DNA of 5,429 nucleotides from JBGPIK01 sp041484845 (GTDB taxonomy: Bacteria; Desulfobacterota; Binatia; UBA9968), in NCBI GenBank assembly GCA_041484845.1, contig JBGPIK010000447.1, positions 1 through 5,429 of the forward strand. The letters are read 5' to 3'. Every line of letters begins with the position of its first letter. Positions within the stretch are counted from its first letter, which is position 1. The notes beneath the pieces are model-generated. The model was not told where the DNA came from and did not search any database. It saw only the letters and a list, made by a program, of their open reading frames with translations. Positions 4,882-5,429 of this stretch are shown one piece after another. The translations under genes were made by a program, and so were the position numbers.

Positions 4882-5353
4882 TAATGTCCTTTCTATTATC
4901 CGCCGGCCCGTTCGCTCGGATCAAACGAGCAACATCATATTCCATAATCATCTCGCCGCGCTGATTGCGCACCTGCTGGCGATAGCGGACGATGCCCCCG
5001 CCGCGCGCGGGAACGCTCTTGGTATCGAGCACCTCGATCTCAACCTGAAGGGTGTCGCCGACTTTTGTCGGACCGAACAGACGCATCTTGTCGATGCCGA
5101 CGAAGGCCATTCCCGTTCCGTGAATAATTCCCGTTTGCACCGTCAGCCCTTCGGCCATCGAGAAGGTCAAACTGCCGGGCGCGATGCGCTCGCCGAAAAG
5201 GCTCTCCTTCTTGATAAATTCCAAATCGAGAAATAACGGCTCGGTCAAACCGACAAGACAAACGAACTGCATGATATCGTGTTCCGTTACGGTGCGCCTG
5301 CCGGTGGTGTAGCGATCGCCGGGGTGAAAACCTTCGAAGGGTATGCCGTTCAT
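4871..5353 (-). CDS. MaoC-like hotdog-fold protein lacking the usual hydratase active-site residues
   Basis: This encodes 160 residues, the size of a single MaoC hotdog domain. The order is right: 'FHPGDRYTTGRRTVTEHDIMQFV' at the start, 'FGERIAPGSLTFSMAEGL' (53-70), 'FVGIDKMRLFGPTKVGDTLQVEIEV' and a final 'YRQQVRNQRGEMIMEYDVARLIR'. Enoyl-CoA hydratases of this fold carry G-D-x-N-P-x-H after the first helix. Here the segment reads 'GLTEPLF' (35-41), so the catalytic Asp is Leu36 and the His is Phe41. I recall a subfamily of annotated acyl dehydratases with the same 'GLxEPLF' form, so this is probably a conserved variant rather than damage. It may be a hydratase with a different mechanism, a thioesterase-like enzyme or a CoA-binding partner. 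The start ATG overlaps the previous gene's stop as ATGA; the end overlaps the LLM gene by 11 bases. Confidence 0.8.
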   Translation of the reverse strand: MNGIPFEGFHPGDRYTTGRRTVTEHDIMQFVCLVGLTEPLFLDLEFIKKESLFGERIAPGSLTFSMAEGLTVQTGIIHGTGMAFVGIDKMRLFGPTKVGDTLQVEIEVLDTKSVPARGGGIVRYRQQVRNQRGEMIMEYDVARLIRANGPADNRKDINEP

Positions 5354-5429
5354 ATGATCTTCTTTCTTTTTAGCTCTTGAATAGAATCAGCCGTCATCCC
5401 GAGCCATGATTGCAGAATGTCCTCGCTGT
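5350..5429 (-). CDS. CaiB/BaiF (family III) CoA-transferase, C-terminal fragment (5' partial)
   Basis: The minus strand from the window edge is open and ends at TGA (5350-5352) after 25 complete codons, reading 'SEDILQSWLGMTADSIQELK' and a short basic end 'RKKII'. This matches the end of family III CoA-transferases, which typically close with a pattern like 'H-x-E-E-I-L-x-E-W-L-G-x-x-x-x-E-I-x-x-L-x-x-x-G-V-I'. The stop overlaps the MaoC-like ATG by 4 bases (ATGA), so the gene heads the visible operon. These enzymes move CoA between acyl donors and acceptors, and would supply the acyl-CoA for the downstream proteins. Only about 25 of some 400 residues are visible, so the call rests on the terminal motif and on the neighbourhood. 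Confidence 0.65.
   Translation of the reverse strand, partial: SEDILQSWLGMTADSIQELKRKKII

Noticed and set aside
4814..5236. 140-codon plus-strand frame opposite the MaoC-like gene
   Set aside because: It is a shadow of the minus-strand operon; the MaoC-like frame has clear family motifs and this one has none.
1..5429. tRNA, rRNA or riboswitch
   Set aside because: No cloverleaf with TTCGA-type arm, rRNA-like segment or known riboswitch core was recognised on reading both strands; a covariance-model scan was not possible.

Overview
The window looks like chromosomal DNA from an uncultured, moderately GC-rich bacterium of soil or sediment type. The evidence is the gene content: a LysR-type regulator, a CaiB/BaiF CoA-transferase tail, a MaoC-like protein, a luciferase-like (LLM) oxidoreductase and a zinc-ribbon-bearing MDR dehydrogenase. 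Such sets are common in large-genome Proteobacteria/Desulfobacterota-like lineages and in candidate phyla such as Rokubacteria, NC10 or Binatota. The taxon cannot be fixed from the sequence alone. No rRNA, tRNA or CRISPR array was seen.

Layout, left to right. (1) Positions 1-651 (+) hold the effector-binding half of a LysR-family regulator whose DNA-binding N-terminus lies outside the window. (2) Positions 755-1398 (+) hold a PIN-domain ribonuclease-like gene overlapped by 4 bases (ATGA) with a 70-residue partner, which looks like a toxin-antitoxin pair in toxin-first order. (3) Positions 1431-2464 form a decayed mobile-element island. It contains a minus-strand remnant of a REP-associated tyrosine transposase (RAYT) that has lost its catalytic half and carries an in-frame TAG, with a REP-like hairpin on each side. 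(4) About 520 bp (2051-2571) has no convincing gene and holds small hairpins, one REP-like element and a short tandem repeat. (5) Positions 2572-3609 (+) encode an intact MDR-family oxidoreductase with a TTG start. (6) Positions 3610-3894 form a convergent intergenic region packed with palindromes and short repeats. (7) Positions 3895-5429 (-) hold three tightly overlapping genes, transcribed in the order CaiB/BaiF CoA-transferase (only the C-terminus visible), MaoC-like hotdog protein, LLM-class oxidoreductase.

The minus-strand genes overlap by 4 and 11 bases and are very likely one operon for metabolism of a CoA-activated organic acid: CoA transfer, then an enoyl-CoA/hotdog step, then a flavin or F420-dependent oxidation. 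The substrate is unknown. The MDR dehydrogenase converges on this operon and could share the pathway, but it would need its own promoter. The least ordinary items are the MaoC-like protein without the usual Asp/His catalytic residues, the toxin-first PIN pair with an uncharacterised partner, and the REP-flanked RAYT remnant with a stop-restart junction. I found no clearly new multi-gene system.
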